A DNA stretch of 64,000 bases from Geodermatophilus sp. TF02-6 (GTDB lineage Bacteria > Actinomycetota > Actinomycetes > Mycobacteriales > Geodermatophilaceae). Below the pieces are notes generated by a model that saw only the letters and a list, made by a program, of their open reading frames with translations, was not told the origin of the DNA and searched no databases. This document shows positions 55,839-63,221 of this stretch, in pieces. The DNA is taken from the NCBI RefSeq assembly GCF_003319115.1, contig NZ_QOHF01000005.1:1-64000 (forward strand). Reading direction: 5' to 3'. Both the position numbers and the translations under genes were made by a program. Position 1 is the first letter of the stretch. Each line of letters starts with the position of its first letter.

Positions 55839-57394
55839 TCAGCAGCGGTCGAGCAGGTGCCGGGCCGCGGCGTGACCGCCCAGGCCGCTGACCGCTCCGC
55901 CGCGCACCGTGCCACCGGAGGACGCCGCGACCACGCGCGGGTGTGCCGTGGCCACCCCCCACGTCCCCACCTCCTCCGGCGTCGCGGCGACCGGCCAGGA
56001 GAGGTCGCCGTGGAAGATGTGGCCGCCCGGCATCGCCAGCGACGCCTCGACGTCCAGCGGGGACGCCGCCTGCAGGCACGGTTCGCCGGAGGAGTCGCGG
56101 GCCAGGCAGTCGCGCAGCGGCTCCTCGAGGTGCGCGTCGAGCTGGGCGAGCACCCGGCGCACCGCCTCCTCCCGGGTGACCGTCGGGTCGTCCCGGAACA
56201 GCCCGGCCGAGGTGTGCAGGCCGAACAGGGTGAGCGTGTGCCGTCCCGCGGCCCGCTCGGCCGGCCCGAGGACCGACGGGTCGGTCAGCGAGTGGCAGTA
56301 GACCTCGAACGGGACGACGTCGGGCAGCCGGCCCGCGGCGGCCTGCGCGTACGCGGCGTCGAGCTGGGAGGCGGCCTCGTCCACGTGGAAGGTGCCGGCG
56401 AAGGCGACCGCGGGGTCCACGCCCGAGCGCAGCCGGGCAGCCGGGTCAGCACCGCGTTGACCTTGAGCTGGGCGCCGTCCGAGGTGTCCCGGGGCGCGGC
56501 GCCGGTGAGCCGGTCGAGCACCGCGGGCGCGGCGCCGCCGACGACGTGCCCGGCCTCCACCGCGTGCTCGGCGCCGTCGTCGCCGGTCCAGTGCACGGTC
56601 ACGGCGTCGGCGCGCGGGTCCAGCGCCGTCACCTCGGCGCGGGTGACCAGCCCCGCCCCGCCCCGCCGCGCCGCGGCGGCCATCGCGCCGGTGACCGCGC
56701 CCATCCCGCCGACCGGCACCCGCCACCGCCCGGTGCCGTTGCCGACCACGTGGTAGAGGAAACAGCGCCCGGCCGGGCCGTCGGCGGCGTGCAGGTCGGC
56801 GGAGGTGCCGATCAGCCCGTCGGTGAGCACCACCCCGCGGACGACGTCGGAGGTCAGCTCGTCGGCGACCACGTCGGCCAGCGGCCGTTCGCGCAGGTCG
56901 TGCCACAGCCGCGGGTCGCGCAGCCGGCCGGCCATTCGCTGGGGGGAGAGCAGCGGCTCGGTGAGGGTCGGGGCGAGGTCCTCGGCGAGGGCCGCCACCC
57001 GGCCGGAGAAGCGGCGCCAGCCGGTCAGCTCGGCGGCGGAGCCGGTCAGCGCGCGGAACGACGCGGTGGTCGCCGGGCCCTCCTCCCCCTCGACCAGCAG
57101 CCCGGCGCCGCCCGGGACGGCGGTGTAGGAGGCCACCGCGCGGTCGGCCAGGGTGACCTGCAGACCGAGGTCGGCGACGATCCGGTCCGGCAGCAGGCTG
57201 ACCAGGTACGAGTACGCCGAGAGCCGGACGTCGACGCCCGGGAAGACCTGCCGGCTCACCGCGGCCCCGCCGACCTCCCCGAGCCGCTCGAGGACGAGCA
57301 CCGACCAGCCGGCCCGGGCCAGGTAGGCCGCGGCCACCAGCCCGTTGTGCCCGGCCCCCACGACGACGGCGTCGTACCTGCTGCGCACGCGCAT
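55839..57394 (-). pseudogene. CrtI-like FAD-dependent oxidoreductase gene with a -1 frameshift
   Basis: From the ATG at 57394 the frame gives VVVGAGHNGLVAAAYLARAG (FAD-binding), then a phytoene-desaturase-like protein through VNAVLTRLP. There it shifts: continued reading gives nonsense to 56285, while the next frame resumes RLRSGVDPAVAFAGTFHVDE and runs to 55839 with the conserved C-terminal SGGTVRGGAVSGLGGHAAAR. One C appears to be missing from a C-run near 56432-56438. Restored, the protein would have about 518 residues, the family norm. It is either an inactivating mutation or a sequencing error. Substrate unknown; carotenoid desaturase or related. Confidence 0.8.
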
Positions 57395-57421
57395 CGGCGG
57401 ACGTGGCCGCTGGCGGGGGTC

Positions 57422-57628
57422 TCAGCCGCTCTGGCTGGAACTGGCGGAGCTCTCGCTGCTGGGGGCGTCCTCGCTGTCCGAGCAGTCGGCCCGGTCCTGG
57501 GCGCCGGCCTCGGCGGCGCCGCAGTCGGTCGTGCCGCGGTCGACGTCGGTGTTGGAACCGCTGCTGCTGCTGCACCCGGTGAGCACCCCGGCGACGGCCA
57601 GCACGACCAGGGGCCGCTTGAGGTCCAT
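57422..57628 (-). CDS. Small putative lipoprotein
   Basis: A 68-residue protein. The signal peptide KRPLVVLAVAGVLTGC ends in a lipobox at about residue 19. The mature part is Ser/Asp-rich (SSSSGSNTDVDRGTTDCGAA) with two further Cys that could pair. No family recognised. ATG at 57628. It is 27 bp upstream of the frameshifted oxidoreductase gene on the same strand. Confidence 0.6.
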   Translation of the reverse strand: MDLKRPLVVLAVAGVLTGCSSSSGSNTDVDRGTTDCGAAEAGAQDRADCSDSEDAPSSESSASSSQSG

Positions 57629-57742
57629 GCACCCGCTGGTGCCCAGGGGTACCGGTGGCGAACCCCGCCCGCCCCACGGGTCCCGTCCGTCGCGCGCGGC
57701 CTGCGCAGTCGAGTCGAGAGTCCACGAAATCCCCGCGGGTGA

Positions 57743-57772
57743 TTGTCACGCCGAGGTCACGACCGTTACGGT
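57743..57772 (+). promoter_or_regulatory. Promoter of the second NlpC/P60 gene with a direct repeat
   Basis: TTGTCA (57743-57748) and TACGGT (57767-57772) are 18 bp apart. Two GTCACG hexamers (57745-57750 and 57756-57761) repeat directly with an 11-bp period across the -35 box, recalling MtrA-type direct-repeat sites reported at cell-wall genes of relatives. The regulator is inferred. Confidence 0.5.
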
Positions 57773-57782
57773 CAGTGCATCC

Positions 57783-57950
57783 GGCGGGGCGCTCCGTCAC
57801 CAGCCTGGGTGACACCTCCCGGACGCCGCCGCACCGGCGCTCTCCCCGAGCGACGGGCCGGGGACCCACCGCAGCGCCGGGGTGGAGCGCGCACGGCCTC
57901 GCCGGGCGTCGTCCCGCCCGGACCGGTAGGCGGCTCGTCGACGAACGGAG
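57783..57950 (+). ncRNA. Probable c-di-AMP riboswitch (ydaO/yuaA type)
   Basis: The leader of the NlpC/P60 gene contains a GTCACC...GGGTGAC stem early on, then GGGGACCCACC, followed after nine bases by GGGGTGGAG, and later GGACCGGTAGGCGG. These match the order of conserved blocks I know from ydaO leaders, which often precede NlpC/P60 and Rpf genes in actinobacteria. On binding c-di-AMP these switches usually turn expression off. Boundaries are approximate; a covariance-model search would settle it. Confidence 0.6.
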
Positions 57951-57962
57951 TGCCGCCGCAGC

Positions 57963-59120
57963 ATGGCGTCCCCTCGCACCGCCCGCCGGGCCGCCCTCGT
58001 CCTGGCCGGGGCCATCGGCCTCGCGCTCACCCCGGCCTCGGCCGGGGCCGAGGAACCGACCACCTCGCAGGAGGCCGCCGCCCTCGTCGCCGCCCGCGGG
58101 CACGACCTCGAGGTCCTCACCGAGCAGTTCAACGAGGCCCGCGAGGGGCTGGCCGCCCAGCAGGCGGCCGCCCAGGCCGCCGCCGCGGCGGTGTCCGAGG
58201 CGCAGTCGGCCGCCGACGCCGCCCAGGAGCAGCTGCGCGGCATCGCGCGCAGCGCCTTCACCGGCGACAGCATGGGCTCGCTGCAGGCCCTGATGACCAG
58301 CGGCTCGGCCGACGAGTTCGTCGACCGGGTCGGCCTGCTGCAGGCCGTGGCCGGGCACCAGGACGTGCTGCTCGACCAGGCCGTCGCCGCCGGCGAGGCC
58401 GCGGCGCGGGCGCGCACCGAGGCCGACCGCGCCGCGCGCGAGGCGCAGGACCGCTACGACGCCGTCGTCGCCCAGCAGGCCGACCTGCAGGCGCAGATCC
58501 AGGACTACCAGGACGACTACGCCCGCCTGTCCGCCGAGGAGCGGCGGGCGGCGCTGGAGGCCGCCGCGGCCGCGCAGGCCGCGCAGCAGGCGGCCGCCAC
58601 GGCGCAGGACGCCGAGGACCGGGTCGACGGGGACCGGGTCGACGGGGACCGGGCCGACGGGGATCGGGCCGACGGGGACACCGAGCGGGCCAGCCGAGTC
58701 GAGCGCGAGGAGCCGGCGGCGTCTGCCGCCGGGGCCGGGAGGGCAACGGCCGCAGCCGCCGGCAGCGGCGCGATCCAGACCGCCGTCGACACGGCGATGG
58801 CGCAGCGCGGCAAGCCCTACGTGTGGGCGGCCTCCGGGCCGGGCTCCTTCGACTGCTCGGGGCTGGTGCAGTACGCCTTCGGCGCGGCGGGGATCAGCCT
58901 GCCGCACTCGAGCCGGATGCAGTCGGCCATGGGGACGCCGGTCTCCCGGGCCGAGGCCCGCCCCGGCGACCTGGTGGCCTTCTACAGCCCGGTCAGCCAC
59001 ATCGGCGTCTACCTCGGCAACGGGCAGATGGTCCACGCGCCGACGTCCGGCGACGTCGTCAAGGTCGCCAGCGTGGACGTCATGGGCGCCACGCCGAAGT
59101 TCAACCGCATCGCCGGATGA
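57963..59120 (+). CDS. Secreted NlpC/P60 peptidoglycan endopeptidase (RipA-like), second copy
   Basis: A 385-residue exported protein. The signal peptide ends near PASAGA-EEPT (about residue 29). A long Ala/Gln coiled coil (about 35-215) is followed by an acidic linker with four VDGDR-type repeats (about 219-238), then the NlpC/P60 domain with Cys in FDCSGL (about 297) and His in SHIGVYLGNGQMVHA (about 345). Same layout as the protein at 20917-21942 except for the repeat linker. Expression is probably controlled by the riboswitch in its leader. It would open peptide stems for wall growth or cell separation. Confidence 0.88.
   Translation: MASPRTARRAALVLAGAIGLALTPASAGAEEPTTSQEAAALVAARGHDLEVLTEQFNEAREGLAAQQAAAQAAAAAVSEAQSAADAAQEQLRGIARSAFTGDSMGSLQALMTSGSADEFVDRVGLLQAVAGHQDVLLDQAVAAGEAAARARTEADRAAREAQDRYDAVVAQQADLQAQIQDYQDDYARLSAEERRAALEAAAAAQAAQQAAATAQDAEDRVDGDRVDGDRADGDRADGDTERASRVEREEPAASAAGAGRATAAAAGSGAIQTAVDTAMAQRGKPYVWAASGPGSFDCSGLVQYAFGAAGISLPHSSRMQSAMGTPVSRAEARPGDLVAFYSPVSHIGVYLGNGQMVHAPTSGDVVKVASVDVMGATPKFNRIAG
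58617..58676 (+). repeat. 15-bp tandem repeat in the NlpC/P60 linker
   Basis: Four units of GACCGGGTCGACGGG (with small changes) run head to tail and encode DRVDG / DRADG. They sit exactly between coiled coil and catalytic domain, and copy number can change without a frameshift. Confidence 0.85.
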
Positions 59121-59124
59121 CGGA

Positions 59125-59177
59125 GGCCCCCTGCCACGACCATCGGCTGCGAAGGCCCCCTGCCGCGATCATCGGCG
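59125..59177. repeat. 24-bp direct repeat behind the NlpC/P60 gene
   Basis: AGGCCCCCTGCCACGACCAT followed by CGGC occurs twice with a 29-bp period and two mismatches, just after the stop codon. No function is apparent. Confidence 0.6.
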
Positions 59178-59221
59178 GGCGGTCGCCCGACACGCCGAGG
59201 GGCACCGCCACCTGCCGGTGA

Positions 59222-59380
59222 TCACGGCATCCGGTCGACCACCTGTTGCAACAGGCCCCAGACGAACCGGGCCCGGACGCCGCCGGGCAGGCGCACCTCC
59301 CAGCGGGTGACCCCGCGCGCCGTCGCCCTCGCCGCCTCGGTGCCGCCGCCGGCCACCCTCTGGTTCGACCGCTCGGCCAC
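59222..59380 (-). CDS. Possible small protein, unknown function
   Basis: A 52-codon frame from a GTG at 59380 (VAERSNQRVAGGGTEAARAT, then ARGVTRWEVRLPGG and FVWGLLQQVVDRMP). Codon use is like that of real genes and the end looks like a short strand plus amphipathic helix. No ribosome site is clear. It could also be a gene remnant. Confidence 0.35.
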   Translation of the reverse strand: MAERSNQRVAGGGTEAARATARGVTRWEVRLPGGVRARFVWGLLQQVVDRMP

Positions 59381-59449
59381 CCGCACCGGCCGGCTCCCTG
59401 TGCCCGCCCCGACCTCGTCCTGACCCGCCCCCGGCCCACCGCTCGCCGC

Positions 59450-59455
59450 TACCGT
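59450..59455 (+). promoter_or_regulatory. -10 box of the leaderless serine hydrolase gene
   Basis: TACCGT ends seven bases before the GTG at 59463, with no ribosome site between. Confidence 0.5.
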
Positions 59456-59462
59456 CCCGGAC

Positions 59463-60788
59463 GTGCCCGTCGCCGTCCTGCCCTCCACCGCCCGCCTGCT
59501 GCTCGCCCGCACCGCCCGGGCCCAGCGCGACGGGCGGGCGCCCAGCCTCGTCGCCGGCGTCGTCCGGGAGGGCGGGCTGGCCTGGTCGGCCGGCCGCGGC
59601 GACGTGCCCGAGCCGCACGCCGACGTCCAGTACCGGCTCGGGTCGATCAGCAAGACGGTCACCGCGGTCGCCGTGCTGCGGCTGCGCGACGAGGGCCGGC
59701 TGCACCTGGACGACCCGCTCGACCGGCACGTGCCCGGTACCCCGCTCGGCGACCGCACCGTCGGTCAGCTGCTCGCGCACGTCGCCGGCGCCGCCGCGGA
59801 GAGCCCCGGCGGCTGGTGGGAGCGCACGCCCGGCGGCTCGCTCGCGGACCTGGCCTTGAGCGAGGAGCACGTCGTCCTCGGCGCCGCGCGCCGGTTCCAC
59901 TACTCCAACCTGGGCTTCGGCCTGCTCGGCGAGCTGGTGGCCCGGTTGCGCGGGCGGCCGTGGGCCGACGTCGTCCGCACCGAGGTGCTCGCGCCGCTGG
60001 GCATGACCCGCACGACGCCGCGACCGGTCGCCCCCGCCGCCGAGGGCCGCGCGGTGCACCCGTGGGCCGACGTCGTCCTGCCCGAGCCCGAGCACGACGC
60101 CGGGGTCATGGCCGCCGCCGGGCAGCTGTGGGCGACCCTGGCCGACCTCGCCCGCTTCGCCGTCTTCCTGCTCGGCGACACCGGCGGCGTGCTGGCCCCG
60201 GCGACGCTGGCGGAGATGACCGTGCCCGCCGGTGTCGACCCCTCGGTGCCCGGGTGGTCGGCGTACGGCCTGGGCCTGCAGGTGCTGCGGGTCGACGGGC
60301 GCACGCTGGTCGGCCACGGCGGGTCGATGCCCGGGTTCCTCGCCGGGGTCTTCGTCGACCGCGACGAGCGCACCGGCGCGGTCTCACTGGCCAACACCAC
60401 CAGCGGCCTGGACCCGCTGCTGCCCGGCCTGCTGGCCGACCTGCGCGCCGCCGAGCCGTTGGTCGTCGAGCCGTGGACGCCGTCGCCGCCGCCCGTGCCG
60501 CTGGAGTGCCTCGGCGTCTGGTTCTGGGGCCCGGCGCCGCACGTGCTGCGCGCGCTGCCCGGCGGGCTGCTGCACCTGGGCCCGCTGCCCGGCCGGGCCG
60601 GACGGGCCAGCCGGTTCACCCCGCGGGACGACGGCACGTGGGTGGGCCTGGACGGCTACTCCGCCGGCGAGCCGCTGCGCATCGCCGACGACCACCTCGA
60701 CCTGGGCACGTTCGTCTTCACCCGCACCCCCTACGACCCCGAGGCCCCGGTGCCCGGCGGGGTGGACGAGCGCGGCTGGCGGCCCTGA
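59463..60788 (+). CDS. Serine hydrolase of the beta-lactamase / DD-peptidase-like family
   Basis: A 441-residue protein of the class C beta-lactamase-like fold. The nucleophile motif is SISK (Ser about 61), the tyrosine motif HYSNLGFGLLGEL (about 140) and the third motif VGHGGSMPGF (about 280). A C-terminal beta domain (about 340-430) follows. No signal peptide is visible, so it is probably cytoplasmic and an esterase or peptidase rather than a secreted beta-lactamase. GTG at 59463 behind a leaderless -10 box. Confidence 0.82.
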   Translation: MPVAVLPSTARLLLARTARAQRDGRAPSLVAGVVREGGLAWSAGRGDVPEPHADVQYRLGSISKTVTAVAVLRLRDEGRLHLDDPLDRHVPGTPLGDRTVGQLLAHVAGAAAESPGGWWERTPGGSLADLALSEEHVVLGAARRFHYSNLGFGLLGELVARLRGRPWADVVRTEVLAPLGMTRTTPRPVAPAAEGRAVHPWADVVLPEPEHDAGVMAAAGQLWATLADLARFAVFLLGDTGGVLAPATLAEMTVPAGVDPSVPGWSAYGLGLQVLRVDGRTLVGHGGSMPGFLAGVFVDRDERTGAVSLANTTSGLDPLLPGLLADLRAAEPLVVEPWTPSPPPVPLECLGVWFWGPAPHVLRALPGGLLHLGPLPGRAGRASRFTPRDDGTWVGLDGYSAGEPLRIADDHLDLGTFVFTRTPYDPEAPVPGGVDERGWRP

Positions 60789-60800
60789 GCGCCGATCTCG

Positions 60801-61463
60801 TCAGGTGCTGGGGTACAGCCCGGCGGAGTACTGCTCGCCGTAGTAGCGCTCGATGTCCTCCAGCCGCTCCCCGCGCCGCTCCAGCTGGGCGGCGATCCGG
60901 GCCCGGGACGGGACGGTGTCCGGCGTCCAGGTGGCGGGGTCCCACAGGCCTGCGCGCAGGAACGCCTTGGCGCAGTGGGAGAACACCTGCTCGACCTCGA
61001 CCACCAGGGCCAGCAGCGGCCGGTGGCCCTTCTCCACCATCCGGTCGAGCAGGGCCGGGTCGCGGGTGAGGTGGGCCCGGCCGTTGATCCGGAGCGTGTC
61101 GCCGCGCCCGGGCAGCAGGTAGAGCAGGCCGACGTGCGGGTTGGTCAGGACGTTGCGGTAGCCGTCGGCCCGCCGGTTCCCGGCGCGCTCGGGGAGGGCG
61201 ATCGTCCGGTCGTCGAGGACGAGGGTGAACCCGGGCGGGTCGCCCTTGGGGGAGACGTCGCAGCTGCCGTCGGCGCCGCTGGTCGCCACCAGGCAGAACG
61301 GGGACGCCGCCAGCCACGTCCGGTCCAGCTCGTGCAGGCGGTCCCGCTCCTTGGCGAGGGCGGGCGGCGCGGGCTCCCCGAGCAGCTCCCGCAGCTGTAC
61401 CTCGCTGGTGATCTCGTGCACCTGCACAGTGTGACCGGCCGCCGTCTCGACGCCGAGGGTCAC
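60801..61463 (-). CDS. Pyridoxamine 5'-phosphate oxidase-family flavin-binding protein
   Basis: A 220-residue protein with the split-barrel FMN-binding fold: SPFCLVATSGADGSCDVSPK, then TIALPERAGNRRADGYRNVL, TNPHVGLLYLLPGRGDTLRI and NGRAHLT. It matches the MSMEG_1061-type subgroup of PPOX-like proteins, which bind FMN, F420 or heme. The GTG at 61463 was used; a GTG at about 61421 (VQVHEI) is also plausible. Convergent with the serine hydrolase gene. Confidence 0.78.
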   Translation of the reverse strand: MTLGVETAAGHTVQVHEITSEVQLRELLGEPAPPALAKERDRLHELDRTWLAASPFCLVATSGADGSCDVSPKGDPPGFTLVLDDRTIALPERAGNRRADGYRNVLTNPHVGLLYLLPGRGDTLRINGRAHLTRDPALLDRMVEKGHRPLLALVVEVEQVFSHCAKAFLRAGLWDPATWTPDTVPSRARIAAQLERRGERLEDIERYYGEQYSAGLYPST

Positions 61464-61517
61464 GACGTCGTGGCCATCAGCTCCTGATCGCCACGGGTTC
61501 GCAGTCCTCGGTGCGGC

Positions 61518-62036
61518 TCAGGGGGTGTCGAAGGCGTCCATCGTCGTCTTGACCACCGCGCCGTAGGTCAGGTGCGGCACCAGGTCGCTGACCCAGTCGG
61601 TCGCCGACCACGTGCGCGGGTCGGTGATGCCGAGCACGGTCATCGGCCCGTTGGCGGCGACCAGGACGCCCGCGGTGGTGAGCAGGGTGCCCACCAGCGG
61701 CCGGGAGCGGAAGCCGGCCGCCCGCACCAGCCCGACGACGACGCCCACGCCCACGCCGGCGACCAGCCCGGTCATCGGGCCCAGGCCCTGGACGCGGTTG
61801 GACCGCTTCTCGTCGTCCCCCGGGATCGGCACGTGCGCCTTGTCCGCCAGCTTCTCCACCGTCTGCTCGGGGGTCGAGCTGGTCGGGCGGCCACGGACGG
61901 CCATGTCGAGGTAGGTGACGCCGTTGAGCGCGGTGCTGCCCGCCGCCCCCGCCGCCGCCCCGCGGAGGGCCCAGCCCAGCACGCCGATGCCGCGTCGTCC
62001 CTTGCCGATCGTCCCCAGCGGGGTGCGCTTCGCCAT
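61518..62036 (-). CDS. Hypothetical membrane protein
   Basis: A 172-residue protein. A basic N-terminus (MAKRTPLGTIGKGRRG) is followed by a Gly/Ala helix (WALRGAAAGAAGSTALNGVT), a polar loop with SSTPEQTVEKLADKAHVPIP, and two hydrophobic segments (TGLVAGVGVGVVVGLVRAAG and VGTLLTTAGVLVAANGPMTV). No named family recognised. ATG at 62036. Confidence 0.65.
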   Translation of the reverse strand: MAKRTPLGTIGKGRRGIGVLGWALRGAAAGAAGSTALNGVTYLDMAVRGRPTSSTPEQTVEKLADKAHVPIPGDDEKRSNRVQGLGPMTGLVAGVGVGVVVGLVRAAGFRSRPLVGTLLTTAGVLVAANGPMTVLGITDPRTWSATDWVSDLVPHLTYGAVVKTTMDAFDTP

Positions 62037-62171
62037 GGGTCCGCTCTACCCCGGCGCGCCGCGGGCGCACACCCGGGCGAACACGGTCCCACCCGTGAGC
62101 GCGACCACGGGGTGCCGACGGCGCCCCATCCCGACGTCGGATGGCACGGCTGCGGCGCGTCACCGACGCTG

Positions 62172-62207
62172 GACGCCGTGGACGCCGTGGACGCCGTGGA
62201 CGCCGTG
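62172..62207 (+). repeat. 9-bp tandem repeat carrying start codons
   Basis: GACGCCGTG is repeated four times. Each unit supplies an in-frame GTG at 62178, 62187, 62196 and 62205 for the following DUF3253 gene. Confidence 0.85.
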
Positions 62208-62456
62208 GACGACGTCGGCGCGCGGCTGGAGCGGGCGCTCGAGGCGCTGCTCGACGACCGGCGGGCCGGCGCGACGATCTGCCCCTCGGAGGCCGCCCGC
62301 GCCGTCGACCCCGACGGCTGGCGCGCGCTGATGCCCGCGGCCCGTGCGGCGGCGGGCCGGCTGGCCGCGGCCGGGCGGGCGGAGGTCACCCAGCGCGGCG
62401 CGGTGGTCGACGTCGGCACGGCCCGCGGGCCCGTGCGGGTGCGCCGGCGGCACTGA
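62178..62456 (+). CDS. DUF3253-family protein
   Basis: A small protein of about 83-92 residues depending on which of four repeated GTG codons is used. The domain runs from LERALEALLDDRRAGATICP through SEAARAVDPDGWRALMPAAR to AEVTQRGAVVD, a winged-helix-like pattern. The family is common in bacteria and uncharacterised. Upstream in-frame starts such as a GTG near 62112 cannot be excluded. Confidence 0.65.
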   Translation: MDAVDAVDAVDDVGARLERALEALLDDRRAGATICPSEAARAVDPDGWRALMPAARAAAGRLAAAGRAEVTQRGAVVDVGTARGPVRVRRRH

Positions 62457-62472
62457 GGCCTCTCTGCAGGCG

Positions 62473-62533
62473 GAAGGACCCCGGCCCCTTGCACGGCCCC
62501 GCCGCGAGCGTGCGAGCGGGGGGCAAGGAGCTC
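62473..62533. repeat. GC-rich intergenic hairpin element, copy I
   Basis: GGAAGGACCCCGGCCCCTTG, a core CCGCCGCGAGCGTGCGAGCGG and the closing GGGGCAAGGAGCTCCT. It lies between the convergent DUF3253 and Lrp genes and probably ends both transcripts. Confidence 0.65.
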
Positions 62534-62534
62534 C

Positions 62535-63002
62535 TCACTCGGTGGTGCGCTCCAGCAGCGGCGCGATGCGGTGGTCGACCAGCCGGCGCAGCGCCAGGGC
62601 GGTGTCGGTGCGCTGGACGCCGGGGATGGCCAGCACCCGCTCGGTGATCCGCCACAGGTCGTCGGCGTCGGTGGCCACCACCCGCACCAGCAGGTCGGCG
62701 ACCCCGGACAGCGCGGTCACCTCCAGCACCTCGGGGATGTCGGCCAGCGCCTCCCCGACGTCGGCCAGGCTGCGCTGGACGACCTGCACGGTGACGTAGG
62801 CGGCGAGCCGGTAGCCGAGCGCCTCCGGCCGCACCCGGGAGGCGAAGGGCGCCAGCACGCCGCTGCCCTCCAGCCGGGCCAGTCGCGCCTGCACGGTGTT
62901 GCGGGCCAGCCCGAGCCGCTGGGACAGCGCCATCACGGTGGCCCGCGGGTCCTCGGTCAGGGCCTGCAGCAGACGGGCGTCGGTGGCGTCGACGGCAGGC
63001 AC
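62535..63002 (-). CDS. Lrp/AsnC-family transcriptional regulator
   Basis: A 155-residue regulator. The N-terminal helix-turn-helix reads DATDARLLQALTEDPRATVM then LSQRLGLARNTVQARLARLE. The C-terminal RAM/ligand domain follows (AYVTVQVVQRSLADVGEALA, VTALSGVADLLVRVVATD). It is divergent from the E1-alpha gene, the same arrangement known for Lrp-type regulators of branched-chain ketoacid dehydrogenase operons, so it probably senses an amino or keto acid. GTG at 63002 behind CAGACT with a seven-base gap. Confidence 0.88.
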   Translation of the reverse strand: MPAVDATDARLLQALTEDPRATVMALSQRLGLARNTVQARLARLEGSGVLAPFASRVRPEALGYRLAAYVTVQVVQRSLADVGEALADIPEVLEVTALSGVADLLVRVVATDADDLWRITERVLAIPGVQRTDTALALRRLVDHRIAPLLERTTE

Positions 63003-63037
63003 GGTGCTCAGTCTGACATGGGCGGCCCGCCCTCGAC

Positions 63038-63075
63038 TGCGCGATCTGCGCACCGACCGGGCCACCCCTTGCGCA
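63038..63075. promoter_or_regulatory. Putative Lrp operator
   Basis: TGCGC-GATCT-GCGCA (63038-63052) is a perfect inverted repeat with a five-base spacer. A further TTGCGCA half-site follows at 63069-63075, about two to three helix turns away. This matches Lrp-type multimeric binding between divergent genes. Confidence 0.55.
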
Positions 63076-63113
63076 TCTCGCCGGCACGGTGGTCTCCTCG
63101 CCGACACCAGGTC

Positions 63114-63136
63114 GTGCCACGATGTGTGAGTGGCAC
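63114..63136. promoter_or_regulatory. Inverted repeat upstream of the E1-alpha gene
   Basis: GTGCCAC and GTGGCAC flank nine bases and lie about 85 bp before the E1-alpha start, inside the likely promoter. It could be a second operator for a different regulator. Confidence 0.45.
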
Positions 63137-63221
63137 CACACCCCGGTGTCGCGAGACGTCCAGCACCGCCAGCTCGAGCGCGGCGACCCCGGCAGCGGCG
63201 GACGACGGCGAGGAGGAGCAC

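Noticed and set aside
59463-60788. Secreted beta-lactamase resistance gene
   Set aside because: The SxxK/YxN/HGG motifs fit, but there is no signal peptide and a C-terminal domain suggests an intracellular esterase or peptidase-like protein.
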